A stretch of DNA of 64,000 bases from Ochotona curzoniae (GCF_017591425.1 NW_024464918.1:28858001-28922000); one strand, 5' to 3'; shown: positions 37,385-48,394, counted from the first letter of the stretch. Numbers and translations: made by a program. Notes: a model not told the origin generated them from the letters alone.

Positions 37385-38285
37385 GTATGGAATTTCTCTA
37401 ATTTTGATTTGCTTCTGAACTTTGGCTACACAAGAAAAGCTGCGTTGAACACTGGGGTGAATGCCTTTGTGTAGATACGGCCTTGCACTTCTCCGCTGAT
37501 CTGTGAGACATGTGATCTATGGCTGGTGGATATATTACTCAAGAAACTTACAAATTCTTTCCAAGGCAGTTGTACCATTCATTGTTCCCACCGGGACCGT
37601 TTGAGCTAGCTCTTGGCATGACTTTACCCATACTTAGACATTCCAACAGATACGTTACAGAATTGCCTTGTGGTTTTACCATTTTATTCCCGGATGACAG
37701 GATATGCTGAACACACTTCCATGTTGTTACTTGCTTTTCATATATCAATGTAAGGCAACATCTGCTCAAACATTTCATATAATTTTTGATGCACTGGTTA
37801 TTTACAATTGAATTTGAAGGGTTTTTTTTTTTTTTGCTTGTTTGTTTTAAACACTCTAGACTTCAGTTAGTCACAAGCTGCAAAATTAACTCTCCGAGTG
37901 GATTTTCTCCCGTGCCCTAACAGTGTCTTTTGAAGAGTGCAAGCTTTATCGTTGATTCAGTCCAATGATATATATTTTTATATTTTTTTAAATAAATGTT
38001 TATATATATATCCTGCTTTGGGTTATATATTTTAGAAATCATCTGCTTAGACTGAGATCTCGAAGTTTAGCACCTCTGCCGTCATCTGGAAGTTTTACTT
38101 TTTACAGTTGAACGTATGAACCATTGCATAGGTTTTGCACCTGCTGTGAGGTCTGAGACAAGCTGGGGACTTTAGCCACTAGTGGTTTGCTGCTTTCCAT
38201 GTGGACACCCAATGGTTATCCATAATTTATTGCAAACATTATTTTTCCTCAAATGAGTAGTCTTCAAAAATTTTTAAAACATTTC
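37385..38285 (-). mobile_element. L1M (old LINE-1) ORF2 and 3' fragment
   Basis: On the plus strand, AAGCTGCGTTGAACACTGGG, CCAAGGCAGTTGTACCATTC, CTAACAGTGTCTTTTGAAGA, ATCATCTGCTTAGACTGAG and TGAACGTATGAACCATTGC follow reverse-complement L1 over about 0.9 kb. Heavily diverged. Confidence 0.8.
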
Positions 38286-38470
38286 TTCATATACATGTGC
38301 ATAAAGAAATATATACACATAGATTTATTTCTATTCCATTTTGATTTTTAAATGTCTTTTTATTTTTAAATGTCTTTGAACTGAAATCTATAAATGTATT
38401 AATACCATTTGTTAAATGTTAAAAATTATAGAAATGGTAGTGATCAACCATTTTAGGTGAGGAATAAATT

Positions 38471-38521
38471 GTTTTCTTTTATTCTTTTATTCTTTTCTTT
38501 TATTCTTTTATTCTTTTATTG
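38471..38521. repeat. (TTTTATTC)n low-complexity repeat
   Basis: Repeated TTCTTTTA units over about 50 bp. Confidence 0.9.
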
Positions 38522-38544
38522 TGGTCATGGAAGGCTTTTTGAAG

Positions 38545-38830
38545 TGAATGTTACAAATTTAATATGTCAACCCCCGTAGATTCCTGTGTGGAAGCCCCAT
38601 TGTCAACAGCCATATGGAGATGAGACTCCGGAGAAGTATTACTGTGAAATGAAGTCATGATGGGGACGTGGAGTAAACAGGGCTGGTACTCGTCCAAGGA
38701 GCACACTGCGGAGCTTCTCTCCCCCGCGAGCCCTGCGGAAATGCAAGCAGGGGATGCAGCCACAGGAAGGCAAACCACCTGGAAGAGGAGGACTCCCCAG
38801 ACACTAACTCTGAGGACACCTCATCTTAGA
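38545..38830 (+). mobile_element. ERVL-MaLR-type LTR (MST-like), partial
   Basis: TTAATATGTCAACCCCCGTA, GAAGCCCCATTGTCAACAGC, CATATGGAGATGAGACTC, GAAATGAAGTCATGATGGG match the MaLR LTR 5' half (TTGAAGCCCTAA..CCCAGTGTGA, TTTGGAGATGGGACCTTT, TAGGTCATGAGGGTGG). The 3' limit is unclear; 38830-39120 is GC-rich and could be its continuation. No internal viral sequence was seen. Confidence 0.6.
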
Positions 38831-39223
38831 GGGCTGTCCAGCAGAACCAAGACTCGATGCTGGTGTGCAAACCACCGGTCACTGACATCCTGCCGTCAGT
38901 AGGCCAGCGCCAAGGGCCCGGAGAAACTCTGGAGAGCAAAGCCTCAAAGCCTGAGCCCCTACTGAACGTGCTTGTGGGTCTCTCGCTCCCCTAAGTGGAG
39001 CCGTCCACCAAAGGCAAAAGGGCTCCAGCCAGCTGTATTTGACAGGAGCTTGTTTCCTCTTTGGCTCCATGGATGTGGCAGCATTGAACACATCCAGGTC
39101 AGCCCTGGGGAAACGTGATTTGGCACATTTCTTTCTACAGAGACTTACGTTCTCATTAAGACAAAGAAGCTGTAACCAGGGGGTGTGCCTGACTTAGCCA
39201 AAGCAAGAGAGTACACTCACTTT

Positions 39224-39530
39224 TTTTAAAAAGATTTATTTTTATTGGAAAGTCAGATACACAGAGAGGAGAGACAGATATTTGTCTGCTGGTTCACTCC
39301 ACAAGTGACTGCAATGGCCAGAGCTGAGCCAATCTGAAGCCAGGAGCCTTTCCCAGGTCTCCTATACAGGTGCATGGTCCCAAGGCTTTGGGCCGTCCTT
39401 GACTGCTTTCCCAGGCCACAAGCAGGGAGTTGGATGGAAAGTGGGCTGCCAGGATTAGAACTGGAGCCCATATGGGATCCCAGTGTGTTCAAGGAAAGGA
39501 CTTTAGCCACTAGGCTACTGTGCCTGGCCC
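39224..39530 (-). mobile_element. tRNA-derived SINE, full length
   Basis: AAAAGATTTATTTTTATTGG tail, CACTCCACAAGTGACTGC, CCATATGGGATCCCAGTGTG and the head ending GTGCCTGGCCC. A 15-bp target-site duplication, GAGTACACTCACTTT / GAGTATACTCACTTT, at 39209-39223 and 39531-39545 fixes the ends. Confidence 0.96.
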
Positions 39531-39777
39531 GAGTATACTCACTTTGTAGACCAAAAAATAAAAGTGGCTTTTTTAGATTATAGCATGAAAACAGCAGCCA
39601 AGGTAGGGAGGTTGGGACACGTTCACTTTGAGGTGATTTGCTGGGAATAGATGATTTCACATTAATACTGTGAAATAAGAAGATATTAAACTAATATAAA
39701 AACAAGAGCATCTGATTTTATTGAGAATTGCTACTGCAAAAGAACTGACAGTACACAAAGAACAAATTGGATCTGTT

Positions 39778-40126
39778 GGGGCCAGAGCAATGGCTTCACT
39801 GGCTAATCCCCCATTGATAAGCATCAGCATCCCATATGGGTGCAGGCTCATGTCTTGGCTGTTCCACTTCCCATCTAGCTCCCTGCTAATGACCTGGGAA
39901 AACTGCAGAAGAGGGTCCAAAGCCTTGGGATCCTACACTCACATGGAAGACCCAAAAGAAGCTCCTGGTTCCCACCTTTGGATCGGCTCAGCTCTGGCCA
40001 CTGAGGCCATATGGGGAGTGAAACAGTGGATGGAAGATTCTTCTCTCTCTCTCTTTCTCTTATTCTCTACCTTTTCAATTGACTTGCCTTTTCAATAAAA
40101 AATGAAGTAAATCCTTACAAAAACGC
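39778..40126 (+). mobile_element. tRNA-derived SINE, full length
   Basis: GGGGCCAGAGCAATGGCTTC head, CATCCCATATGGGTGCAGGC, CCATCTAGCTCCCTGCTAAT, ATGGGGAGTGAAACAG and a CT-rich and A-rich tail. Duplication ATTGGATCTGTT / ATTGGACTTGTT at 39766-39777 and 40127-40138. Confidence 0.95.
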
Positions 40127-40344
40127 ATTGGACTTGTTCACATTTGTTGAGGGATATGGAGAGAATTACTACAAAGAGATAGCAGGAATTAAAAAAAAAA
40201 TAGCAAAAAAAGTAGATTTGGCAGGGCAAGTCCACACCACAAAGGAAAGGCGATGCTGCTAAAGGAAAAAGGTGCTCGCTTAGATAACAGAAAGGCTAAA
40301 GAGGAAAAGGCTTTAAGGAGACGACGATTTTTCAGAGTGACTGA

Positions 40345-40650
40345 ATGAGCTGTTCGTTTAAAGCGGGAGAGACAGAGCGAGCAGCTCGCATCACTTACTC
40401 ATCAGGGCTCACTGTGCGAATGCTCACGACAGCAGGCGTTGGTCCAGACCAAAGCCAGGAGCCACGAACTCTGTCCCGGTCTCCCATGTGGGCAAGAACC
40501 CGTCTGCCTAGGTCACCATTTGACACCTCCCAGGAGCCAGAGCAGGGAGCTAGGCCACAAGCAGTGGCAGGATTCAGTCCCAAGAACTCCACTAAGGGTT
40601 AGGGTACACCAAGCACTGGCTAACTCCATGTACCACAATGGCCACGCCAA
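40345..40650 (-). mobile_element. Diverged SINE
   Basis: GAGAGACAGAGCGAGCAGC, CCAAAGCCAGGAGCCACGAA, GGTCTCCCATGTGGGC and GCCACAAGCAGTGGCAGGAT match the reversed SINE body. The CpG-rich text and poor ends suggest an older subfamily. Confidence 0.7.
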
Positions 40651-40679
40651 CATATTTTCTGAAGCATAAGGGGTCATAG

Positions 40680-41160
40680 TAACAGCTTTTCTTCAACAAC
40701 CTAAGATGTATTTTCACTAAAGCTCTGCATTTGTTTTTCGTTGATTTTCATTTTGGAAACTCTATATTTGTACTGATTATACTTGTTTTTTAAAGGTCTA
40801 CACTGACTTTAATTCTTACCTTTGAATTTAGATGCAGAATTGCTGCTACCCAGCAGGAGGTGACACCAACACGCCAGGAGCTCGGCTTTAAGGAGGGCAA
40901 GTAGACACAGAGATGATTACATTCTCATGTATAAGCTAGTAATGGCAAACAAAAAAAAAAATGCCCAGTTACTTCATTTGTGCCTAAATCCCATATTAAA
41001 CTACAGTAATATAAGTCTGAGTGTATTAAGAGCAGCTGTATGATAAGTTGGACAAATGGTCTACCCTGGGCCCGTTTCGGACAGATACAGAGATGTGGAT
41101 AGTGGTTAAAAGTTCCTTGGCTAATCTTAAAATTAGTATTTGTGAATCTGAATTTTGAGA
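40680..41160. other. Intergenic DNA, nothing recognised
   Basis: AT-rich, with a short A-run at 40950-40961. Confidence 0.5.
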
Positions 41161-41164
41161 AGTG

Positions 41165-41480
41165 AGGTGTGACGGTTGCGCACGTCCTTCATAGAAGCAC
41201 CATTTTAAATCTCGGCTGCTCCAGCTCTGATCCAGCTCCCCAGGAAACCAGCAGCAGCCTGAGCAAGTGCGTTGGCCCCTGTCCGCCAGGTGGGAGACTG
41301 GGGTGGGCTCTCCTGGCTTCAGCTGCTATGGCCACCCGGAGAGTGAACCGGCAGAAGGAAGATGCTTGTGTATGTCTGTCCCTCTTGGTCTGCCACTCCA
41401 CCTGCCAGATAAACCAACCTTGAAAGTCTTTCCCTCTCTTTGTAACCCTGCCTTTATAAATCTTAAAATACACACCACCG
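41165..41480 (+). mobile_element. Diverged SINE, about 0.8 kb upstream of SRFBP1
   Basis: TTTTAAATCTCGGCTGCTCC, AGCTCTGATCCAGCTCCCC, CAGGTGGGAGACTGGGGTG, CCACCCGGAGAGTGAACCGG fit the SINE body and 3' part in order. Confidence 0.8.
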
Positions 41481-41484
41481 CTAC

Positions 41485-42105
41485 CTACATACACATGTAA
41501 AACACAGAGGAAGAAAATAAATAAATAAAATTGTTCTCCCGTTTTTTGAAGCAGAGTCCTGCGGCAGTGCTGGGCCACCCCGGCAATGCACTTTCCAAAT
41601 CCATAGGTACAAACAAAGTCTGCATTTGGGCCCTGACTCACTTAAACTGCCTGGCTCAGCACTCGACTAATTTTAACGAGATTCTGGGGTGTGAACTGCC
41701 ACTACCTGATCTAATTCACACACACTCCCCGTATCTCCTCTGCCTGCCTCGCTGCCAAACACCCATCGTCAACGGTGGTCGCAAACGGGCACTCTGCCTC
41801 AGTACCCAGCCTTGCTCATTACTCAAATCTAAACTTTCCCACTGTGCAGGAAAAAAATGTCCAGGCCTCAGCTAGAAAGGGAAGCTGTCACACAAACAGG
41901 AAGGGTCCGATAAGGCGTTTATCAGAGGCACAAAAACCTTCCCCAAAGCAGGTACGGGGAGAAAAAAACCCTGTCAGTGAGGTATCTGACCCTGTCACAA
42001 GCTCTTTTACCTCCACTGGCCCTAGAATGCCGCACTCCGGTCACAAAGGAACGTAACGAAGTCAATATGTGGAAAACCTAAACATTCAACCTTCCCGCCC
42101 GTGCC
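41485..42105. other. SRFBP1 upstream region, no element recognised
   Basis: Sequence of moderate GC between the upstream SINE and the CpG island. Open frames of 93-114 codons have no recognisable domain. No divergent gene could be recognised. Confidence 0.5.
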
Positions 42106-42109
42106 TGGT

Positions 42110-42450
42110 TTCCATAGGAACCGCCGGTTCCGGCGCGTCACACTCTGCGCCGGAAGAAGCGCTCTTCCTGTTTCCGGCCCAGCGTCGGCGCAAGTTTTGG
42201 GCCGCCAGGGCCGCCGTTCGGGAGCCGGGGAGGGGCGTGGTGGCGCAGCCGTAGTCGGCGGCCGGGCTCACGTGCGGGCGGCCGGCGATCCTCTTCCTCG
42301 GGGTACCATGGTTCATCCGGAGACTCTGAACCTCAATAACGAGGTGAGCGACGCCCGTGGGGATGGCGGGCTGAGGCAGGTGGGATGGCGGCGGGCCGGG
42401 GTCCCCGGACGCCAGCAGCCAGCAGCCCTCCCCGTGAGGGACACGAGGTC
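42110..42450 (+). promoter_or_regulatory. SRFBP1: SRFBP1 CpG-island promoter and 5' UTR
   Basis: CpG density is far higher here than anywhere else in the window, in a few hundred bases centred on the SRFBP1 start codon. There is no TATA box, as expected of a housekeeping-type promoter. Visible motifs are ETS cores (GCCGGAAG near 42149-42156; CTTCCTGTTTCCGG near 42164-42177, which holds two in reverse), an Sp/KLF box (GGGGAGGGGCGTGG, 42227-42240) and an E-box (CACGTG, 42269-42274). No ATG lies between about 42120 and the start codon at 42308, so the 5' UTR has no upstream ATG if transcription begins within the island. The exact transcription start cannot be read from sequence. Confidence 0.85.
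42308..42343 (+). CDS. SRFBP1: SRFBP1 coding exon 1 (residues 1-12)
   Basis: Encodes MVHPETLNLNNE and ends at a GT donor (GAG|GTGAGC), leaving phase 0. SRFBP1 (p49/STRAP) is a nuclear protein that binds serum response factor. Its BUD22 domain relates it to yeast Bud22, which acts in small-ribosomal-subunit biogenesis. The TLNLNNE run followed by [12 protein letters not shown] in exon 2 matches my memory of the mammalian protein; human begins MAQPGTLNLNNE, so residues 2, 3 and 5 appear to differ here. The start has a strong Kozak context (A at -3, G at +4) and is the first ATG after about 42120. The frame stays open upstream as far as about 42101, but contains no ATG. The exon sits in the CpG island promoter. 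Identity is firm; the exact transcription start is not visible. Confidence 0.93.
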
Positions 42451-43534
42451 CCGCATCTCCCGTTCTCGAATTTAAGTCCCTGTCCAGTTGCAGACTGGCC
42501 TTGGCAGTGTGGACTCCGGCCCCATCCTTCCCCTGCGCTGGCTTCAAAGTATGTGCATGTGGAATGAGTAATATGTCCTTGGTGTCTTAGCCTGGCTGCT
42601 AAGTGGTTCTCACAGATACTATTTCAGAGATCTTACAACTGCCGGAAAGTGTGTGTGAATTCGTTTGCTGTGCTTGTCTCGGGGTCCCTAGTGCGGTGGG
42701 CTCTGTCAGACTCGCAGCAAGTTCGTAAATCTGATGTTGCTTTGAGTGGTTTACGAGTTAGATATCCGTGCTTCGTTTTCACTGTGAAAGGCTTTTCATG
42801 ATGGCTTGATGGTAACTTAATTTTATAAAGTTAATTTCCCAGATTGAATTTTGTGAAAATAGAAACCTGCCTGCAGACGCACTCATATTGTGTCAGCATT
42901 TGATGTTTTCTGCCCTTAATGATTGTGTTATTAAAAGAAAGAGAGAGAAAGAAAAACTCACTACGGAGAGTCTGGCTAATTTATAAGATTATTCTTGACA
43001 AAAGTCTTAAAACATGTATGTTCTTAGGAAGTAAAAGCTTTCCTTTTTGCTTCATCTGTGAGCTGTTTATGGAATGTTTTAGCTCCCTCAGTGCCTCAAG
43101 CGAGTTTTGAAAAACAGTATTTATTCTAGCATCTTTACTCACTTCTGGTGTGGTACCCTGTCTACACTACTGGGCAGATGACTGCATTAACCAGCATTCA
43201 AATGAAAGGCAGTGTCTCCGAAATGCTCGCTTTTCCCTTCCCTCTCCATTTAGAGTTGGAGAAGGGAGGATGCATAGGTTGAAGCCACAATGCCATTGCC
43301 TCCAGGGAATAAGACATGTGCAAAAGTAGCCCATCTCCCTAGAGACGTCTGATTTCTTTGAACAGCAACAGTGTATAAGGTCAGAATTAGACAGTTGAAG
43401 CCGTCTGAAGACATTCCTTATTTGCATTGGCGAGCTAAAGGCCTTTGGATAATGCTGACATGATTTGATTCTTTGGTAGCGTATCATTGCCGATCAGGCT
43501 CTTGAAAAATTGTGCTCAGGATCCAGCTGTTGAT

Positions 43535-43740
43535 GCACAGTTTAAAGCGGGCTCAGGAGGCCTGCGCCCCAGGCTGGAGCACTTCCTGTCCTGCCTATGG
43601 TCCAGCTTCCTGCTGACACACACCTTGGGAGACAGGGGGGAGGCTCCTGTGCCTGGCCCCTGGGCACCCCCTGACTGTTGCTGGGCTGGGTGGACAGTGA
43701 ACCCTCCCGTGGACCGGTTCTCTCTCTCCTAACCTTTCAA
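43535..43740 (+). mobile_element. Diverged SINE fragment in SRFBP1 intron 1
   Basis: GGAGGCTCCTGTGCCTGGCC, GTGGACAGTGAACCCTCCCG and TCTCTCTCCTAACCTTTCAA match the SINE 3' half; ATGGTCCAGCTTCCTGCTGA matches the middle. The head is weak. Confidence 0.65.
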
Positions 43741-44324
43741 AGAAAGTGGAGGTAAACTTCTGCCAAAGAATTTCTCGACTGTTTCTGAGATAGCACTGTA
43801 GTTTGCTCTCCGTTTGTCCATGGTATTCTCTCCGTGTTTTTAACATGTAAGCAAGCCACACTCTGAAAGTATCAGATGGAAACTGCAGAAGTGAGCAGTT
43901 CATAACTTCTGAACTGCACAGGTTCTAAGCAGGGTGGCGAAGTATTGTCCATGTCATCCTGGTGTCCATTGCATCCAGTGACCCACTGTGAACAGTTGCT
44001 AACTGCCCTTACTGTTTGATGGTGGTGTTCCTTCATGTTCAGGGAGCCCTGATTTTACATATAGTGGCTTCTGAAGGCAAACTTTTTTTCGAATACGTAA
44101 TTGTAACTGTTCCTTTTTATTATCCATGTTGTGTTACTCTCTTACTGTGCCCAGTTTGTAAATTGGACTTTTTCATAGGCATGAGTGTTTTGTGTACAGG
44201 AAAACAACACTCGGCACACAGGATTTGGTGCTATTCTGTCGTAGGCATTCATTGAGATTCTTAGAACATATAACCCCTGAACAACTGAGACTGCACAGTA
44301 CTTCTAAAAAAATATTTTCCCAAG

Positions 44325-44600
44325 CCCAAAGGACAGATGAAGCAGATGAAGCAGATGAAGCAGTCTTCTGTCCACTGCTTCATTCCCCAGGTGCCCCCTA
44401 CAGCCAGGTGTGGGCCGGGCTGAAGCTGGGACCTCAGAATGCCCAGGTTTGCCGCACGAGTGACAGAGCCAAGCAATTGGACCTTCATCCACTACCTCCC
44501 AGCACTGGAGAAGCTGGGATTCTGACAGCAGTGCAGATGGGCTGCGGGCAGCCCAGACAGTAGCCTCAGTTCCTGCAGCACGGTGCCGACCCCTAAGCAG
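44325..44600 (-). mobile_element. Diverged SINE in SRFBP1 intron 1
   Basis: CCACTGCTTCATTCCCCAGG, GTGTGGGCCGGGCTGAAGC, GCTGGGATTCTGACAGCAGT, and the head end AGCACGGTGCCGACCCC. The usual GGAGCCTCTTCC middle is altered. Confidence 0.7.
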
Positions 44601-44799
44601 TTTTTATCTGAAACAGTAAATCAGGGTTCTTCCACAAAGGAAAGTTGCTTGTTGAACTGTTAGGAAGTTTGGCTAGGTGGCAGCATTGACTCAATAATGG
44701 TTAAATCGTGTCATTTTTTTTTAATTGTTGCTAATCAGAAATAAATAAAACATGTAATGTAATAAATTACCATTCACGTGGCTGGTTGAGTTCTCTCTG

Positions 44800-45310
44800 G
44801 ATAGTTAATTTTGTTAACGATGATGTAATAAATGTTCCTGTACTTCCTTTGTTTAGCAAATAGATCTTGCCCTTGTTAATGCTCCATCCCCTCCACCTTC
44901 TTGTCCACATCGGAAGCTGCTACTTTTCCGATGTGTATATCAGTATACATAGCATTGCGTTGTATGTTAATCATTTATATGTACTGTCACATAAGTATTC
45001 TGCAGGCTACTTTTTTCACCAGATATTTTCTGGTTATATGCATAATGTATGCAGATCTCCTGTGCCTTGATTCAAAGGTCCCACTTGCCACATACACACA
45101 CGTATCTAGTATTTTATCGCTTATGCAGCGTTCTGTATAGATGCTATAATAAATGTGTGATTCTCTGTATTGTTAGAGGTGTGTCTCCTGGCTAAATTCC
45201 TGAAAATAAGAGTTTTGTTAGATTTTGCCAAATTTTTCTCCAAAGGGGGCATAGCAATTTGCATTTCTGTCTAGGTATCAATGAGTGCTAAGATTTGCTC
45301 TCAACCTGAG
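44800..45310 (-). mobile_element. Old L1M 3' fragment
   Basis: TGCCAAATTTTTCTCCAAAG, GGGGCATAGCAATTTGCATT and, earlier, CCAGATATTTTCTGGTTATA parallel the reverse complement of an old L1 3' end (TGCCAAATTGCCCTCCAAAG, GGTTGTACCAATTTACACTC). Confidence 0.6.
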
Positions 45311-46181
45311 CCGGATCTGCTGTTTTAATATGTACATTCTCCAGGTGCGTAGATGAGTGATGAATACCTGGAAGTTTGAATGTATTCCTGAGATAGATTT
45401 ACTGGTGTTTTTCTTGCAAATTTTTGTCTGTGTATTAATTCAAGTATGTAAAAAAAATACAGGTCAACAGATGTTAAAAAGCTTCCATGAAAGACAGAAC
45501 ATTCCTGACCAGAGGAGAGACAAACATAAACGCTCTGTATAATGTTAACAATGATGAGGATTAAAAGAAGACCAATATGTGGATTTCTTTCAATAGCTAG
45601 AAGCCACTGAAGAAAATTAAGGAAATATAAGGCATCGTATTTTTGTGTTGGAAATTTTGTTGGCTGTATTGTGGATAAATATTTGCAGAGATTCAAGACT
45701 CAGTGTGGAGAAATCAGTTAACCGAAGTTCAGCTAAGATAGGGGCTGGGGGAGAAACAGAAAAATGTGACAATTTTAAGATAATTAGGAGATAAAAATAA
45801 GATTTAGCTCAAGGTCCATCAGATGGAAATGAGGAATATGAGGAATATGGGTTCAAGCATGAATTTGGGGTTATTTTGCACACTCACAAGAAACACAAAA
45901 TTGGAACTAAATTTTGTAGTTCCTGAAATGGGGAGGGTAAGAAGGATGTCCCAGAAGTGATTATAAATGTGTGACTCTGAACCATGATATACAAAGCATC
46001 AATTCAGTGATGATGTGAATACTGTACTACTATTGTAGCTGGTAATTCTTTATGACTAGATATGTCCATGTTTGGGCCTATATATCTATTTTGTATTCAT
46101 AGGAGTTACTCATTTATTATTAAGTAATAATTTAATAAGATAATTTAAATGAGATAATAAATTGTCTAATGGGATCATTTA

Positions 46182-46183
<2 letters not shown>

Positions 46184-46231
<48 letters not shown>
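46184..46231. repeat. (GT)n microsatellite, about 24 units
   Basis: 48 bp of perfect GT dinucleotides in SRFBP1 intron 1, 0.5 kb upstream of exon 2. Alternating purine-pyrimidine tracts of this length can adopt Z-DNA and are usually polymorphic. Confidence 0.97.
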
Positions 46232-46237
<6 letters not shown>

Positions 46238-46742
46238 AACCACACGTGCTCCAGCTATTCTGATGTTTATCATATTTCTTTTAAAATTATGCTGGCCATT
46301 ACTAGAATTGAGTGCAAGGTGCTTTGTATCAATGAAATGATTTTCACGTATTTTCTTTTGCTAATTTAAACACTTATTCAGCAAATTATCTTTCTATCAT
46401 TAAAGGCTTTACTGTCAACTGCATAAATTAAAAGCTGAATCAGACACGCTATCACCTCAGGGACTTTCTTGTGTCAGAGCCCAGAGAGACACACATGGCA
46501 TCAGGGTGCCAGTTACAGCACGTGGGATTTTCTCAAAGCTGGGGCCCTCTCCCAAGTCCTCTGACATTTTCACACTGCTGATTTATTCCTTCACTGTTTA
46601 TGGAAGAAATTTTCTCAAACCATGAATATAGTTAAACACAAATTGGGTTAAAATGGTAGTCTAAATCTATAACAATCACACTATCATTATGAAATTTTTT
46701 GTTCCTCACTAAAGTGCATTTCTAATTTTGGTTTTATTAAAG

Positions 46743-46831
46743 GTTGTGAAGATGAGAAAAGAAGTGAAGAGAATCCGAGTGTTGGTTATCCGGAAGCTTG
46801 TCAGAAGTGTCACTAGGCTGAAGTCAAAAAA
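46743..46831 (+). CDS. SRFBP1: SRFBP1 coding exon 2 (residues 13-42 in part)
   Basis: An 89-nt exon after a TATTAAAG acceptor. It reads [19 protein letters not shown] and continues to RLKSK plus two bases of the next Lys codon. The segment is very basic, with Arg/Lys at close intervals, and is the start of the BUD22-type helical region shared by SRFBP1 orthologues. The donor is AAAAAA|GTTAGT, which departs from the GTRAGT consensus. The phase (two bases left over) is completed by the first G of exon 3, giving Lys-Gly-Ala-Glu-Asp. Intron 1 (42344-46742) is 4.4 kb. Human has Gly where this sequence has Thr in the RSV-x-RLKSKK stretch, as I remember it. Confidence 0.93.
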
Positions 46832-47420
46832 GTTAGTCCTTTCAAGTAATGATTCTGTGACTAAGAAAATGTCAGAAAAACTAAGAAATTGATTGAGTTG
46901 TTTCTGTTTTTTATATTATAAGTTATTTTTAAATATTGATATACTTTTAAAAATCCAGTAACATCTCAAAACATTAAGATATATGGTTCTTTTTCTCATT
47001 GAATTGCTAAGTAATTTGAAGTCTTCAGTACCTTTTGGAAGTATTCAGATTGTTGCCCATGTAATGGTTTGTTAAAGATAATATTTTTGTACTGTTGAAA
47101 TCAGTAGTGTTAGTTGAAAAATTTTTCTAGATAGTTCTTATTATTTCAATGTGAATGTTAGAAAGTCTTTGTATGTTTTGTTTCTGATTAATTTCCTGTT
47201 ACTTCAGAAACATTTGAGAAGATGCTGCTCTTCAGTCAGTTGAGTTGGTTTTGGAAATTTTGGAACTATAGGTGTGGTTGCCCAGGATAGTAGAGGGTAT
47301 TGGGGGTTTCCTGTTTTGACATTGATTGTTATTTTCTAAATGAAGTGAAAAACTTCAGTACAGCTTGAGTCTAAAGTTAATCCTATGCCAAATTGTGGTA
47401 TTGGAATGGATTTTTTGCAG

Positions 47421-47493
47421 GGGTGCTGAAGATGCACTGCTAAAAAACCAGCGACGGGCCCAGCGATTGCTTGAAGAAATCCATGCCATGAAG
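47421..47493 (+). CDS. SRFBP1: SRFBP1 coding exon 3 (residues 42-66 in part)
   Basis: A 73-nt exon with a good polypyrimidine tract and acceptor (TTTTTTGCAG|G) and a consensus donor (AAG|GTAAGG). The first base completes the split Lys codon; the remaining 24 codons read [20 protein letters not shown] then HAMK. The [21 protein letters not shown] stretch is characteristic of SRFBP1 and is probably helical, with alternating basic and hydrophobic positions. Intron 2 (46832-47420) is only 589 bp, short beside the others. A (GA)n run at about 47520-47540 lies just past the donor. Confidence 0.94.
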
Positions 47494-48394
47494 GTAAGGG
47501 TTCCTGCGGGCGTTTTTCTGAAAGAGAGAGAGAGAGAGAGTTTGTGAGATAGCTGCTTCCTTGATTATTCCTCAGAGTTGCCCAAGACTTACTTGTATGT
47601 GTCTGCTCGGTGAAGAATGTAGCAAGCACACTTAAAAAATTGTAATATGTTTATACTTGCTCTTTTCTGTGTTTTTTTAACTGACCTTCTTAAAGTGCTA
47701 GACTAATTTGGGTCAAAATTCTGCCAAACTAAACTCCTCTATGTTTAATAATTCCTCATGCCTAAAGTTTTTATTTTTACTGTAACTTTAGGCACGAAGT
47801 CTAAATTAAGAGTTAAGATGTTCATGTTATTTGGGAATGTGGATGGGTGATATTGGTGGCTGACATCATGCTTTGCCTATTGCCAGCTCAATAAATTTTT
47901 ATGTGGTGGTGTCAGCATTTTATTCAGTTCTGTAGTAACTTAAAATAAAATAAAATTAGTGTTGAACCAACCAGATCCATGTTTTTTTTTTTTTCAGCAA
48001 GACTCTGCACTAACATAATTTTTAGTTCTTCTCACTGCTGTACTTGGTGGAAACTTTCATTTACCAAATGACATGCCATTAAATGTCTGGAAGACTGTTT
48101 CATTACAGAACTTAAAACAACATTTGGTACCAGCAATTAACTTAAATACAGGGCTATTTTGCATGTATATTTTACTATTATATTTTTGTATAACTTCCAA
48201 GTTTTCAGTTAGATAAAAGAGCAGCAGAATTCTCTAACAGTATTTTAATTGAGCTGGATTATCTGAAATTCTCACCTTTCCTTCCTTTTCAAGTGAGGGT
48301 AAAGTGATTGACAGGATAAAGTTATCCCAGTTAACTTGAATAAAAACAGATTTAGAAAATAATTCTTTTTTGCCAGGTGTCTTTTATGTTAGTG

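Larger units (their letters stand above)
42344..46742 (+). other. SRFBP1: SRFBP1 intron 1
   Basis: A 4.4-kb GT-AG intron. It contains a degenerate plus-strand SINE (43535-43740), a minus-strand SINE (44335-44600), an old L1M 3' fragment (44800-45310) and a 48-bp (GT)n tract. Near 44335 is a short triplicated GCAGATGAA-type run (AGATGAAGC three times) at the SINE edge. At 45540-46180 and 46240-46740 I see AT-rich sequence and no recognised element. Confidence 0.85.

Noticed and set aside
41189..41641. 150-codon minus-strand open frame upstream of SRFBP1
   Set aside because: It runs antisense through a diverged SINE and has no recognisable protein similarity.
1..42100. The neighbouring gene FTMT
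   Set aside because: Expected upstream of SRFBP1 from human gene order, but no ferritin-like reading frame is present; it presumably lies beyond the window.
42226..42262. SINE-like head (GGCGTGGTGGCGCAGCCG) in the promoter
   Set aside because: Only about 18 bases resemble the SINE head, with no body or tail following. Chance similarity in GC-rich DNA is more likely.
42086..42547. 153-codon minus-strand open frame over the SRFBP1 promoter
   Set aside because: CpG islands are poor in stop codons; there is no evidence of an antisense gene.
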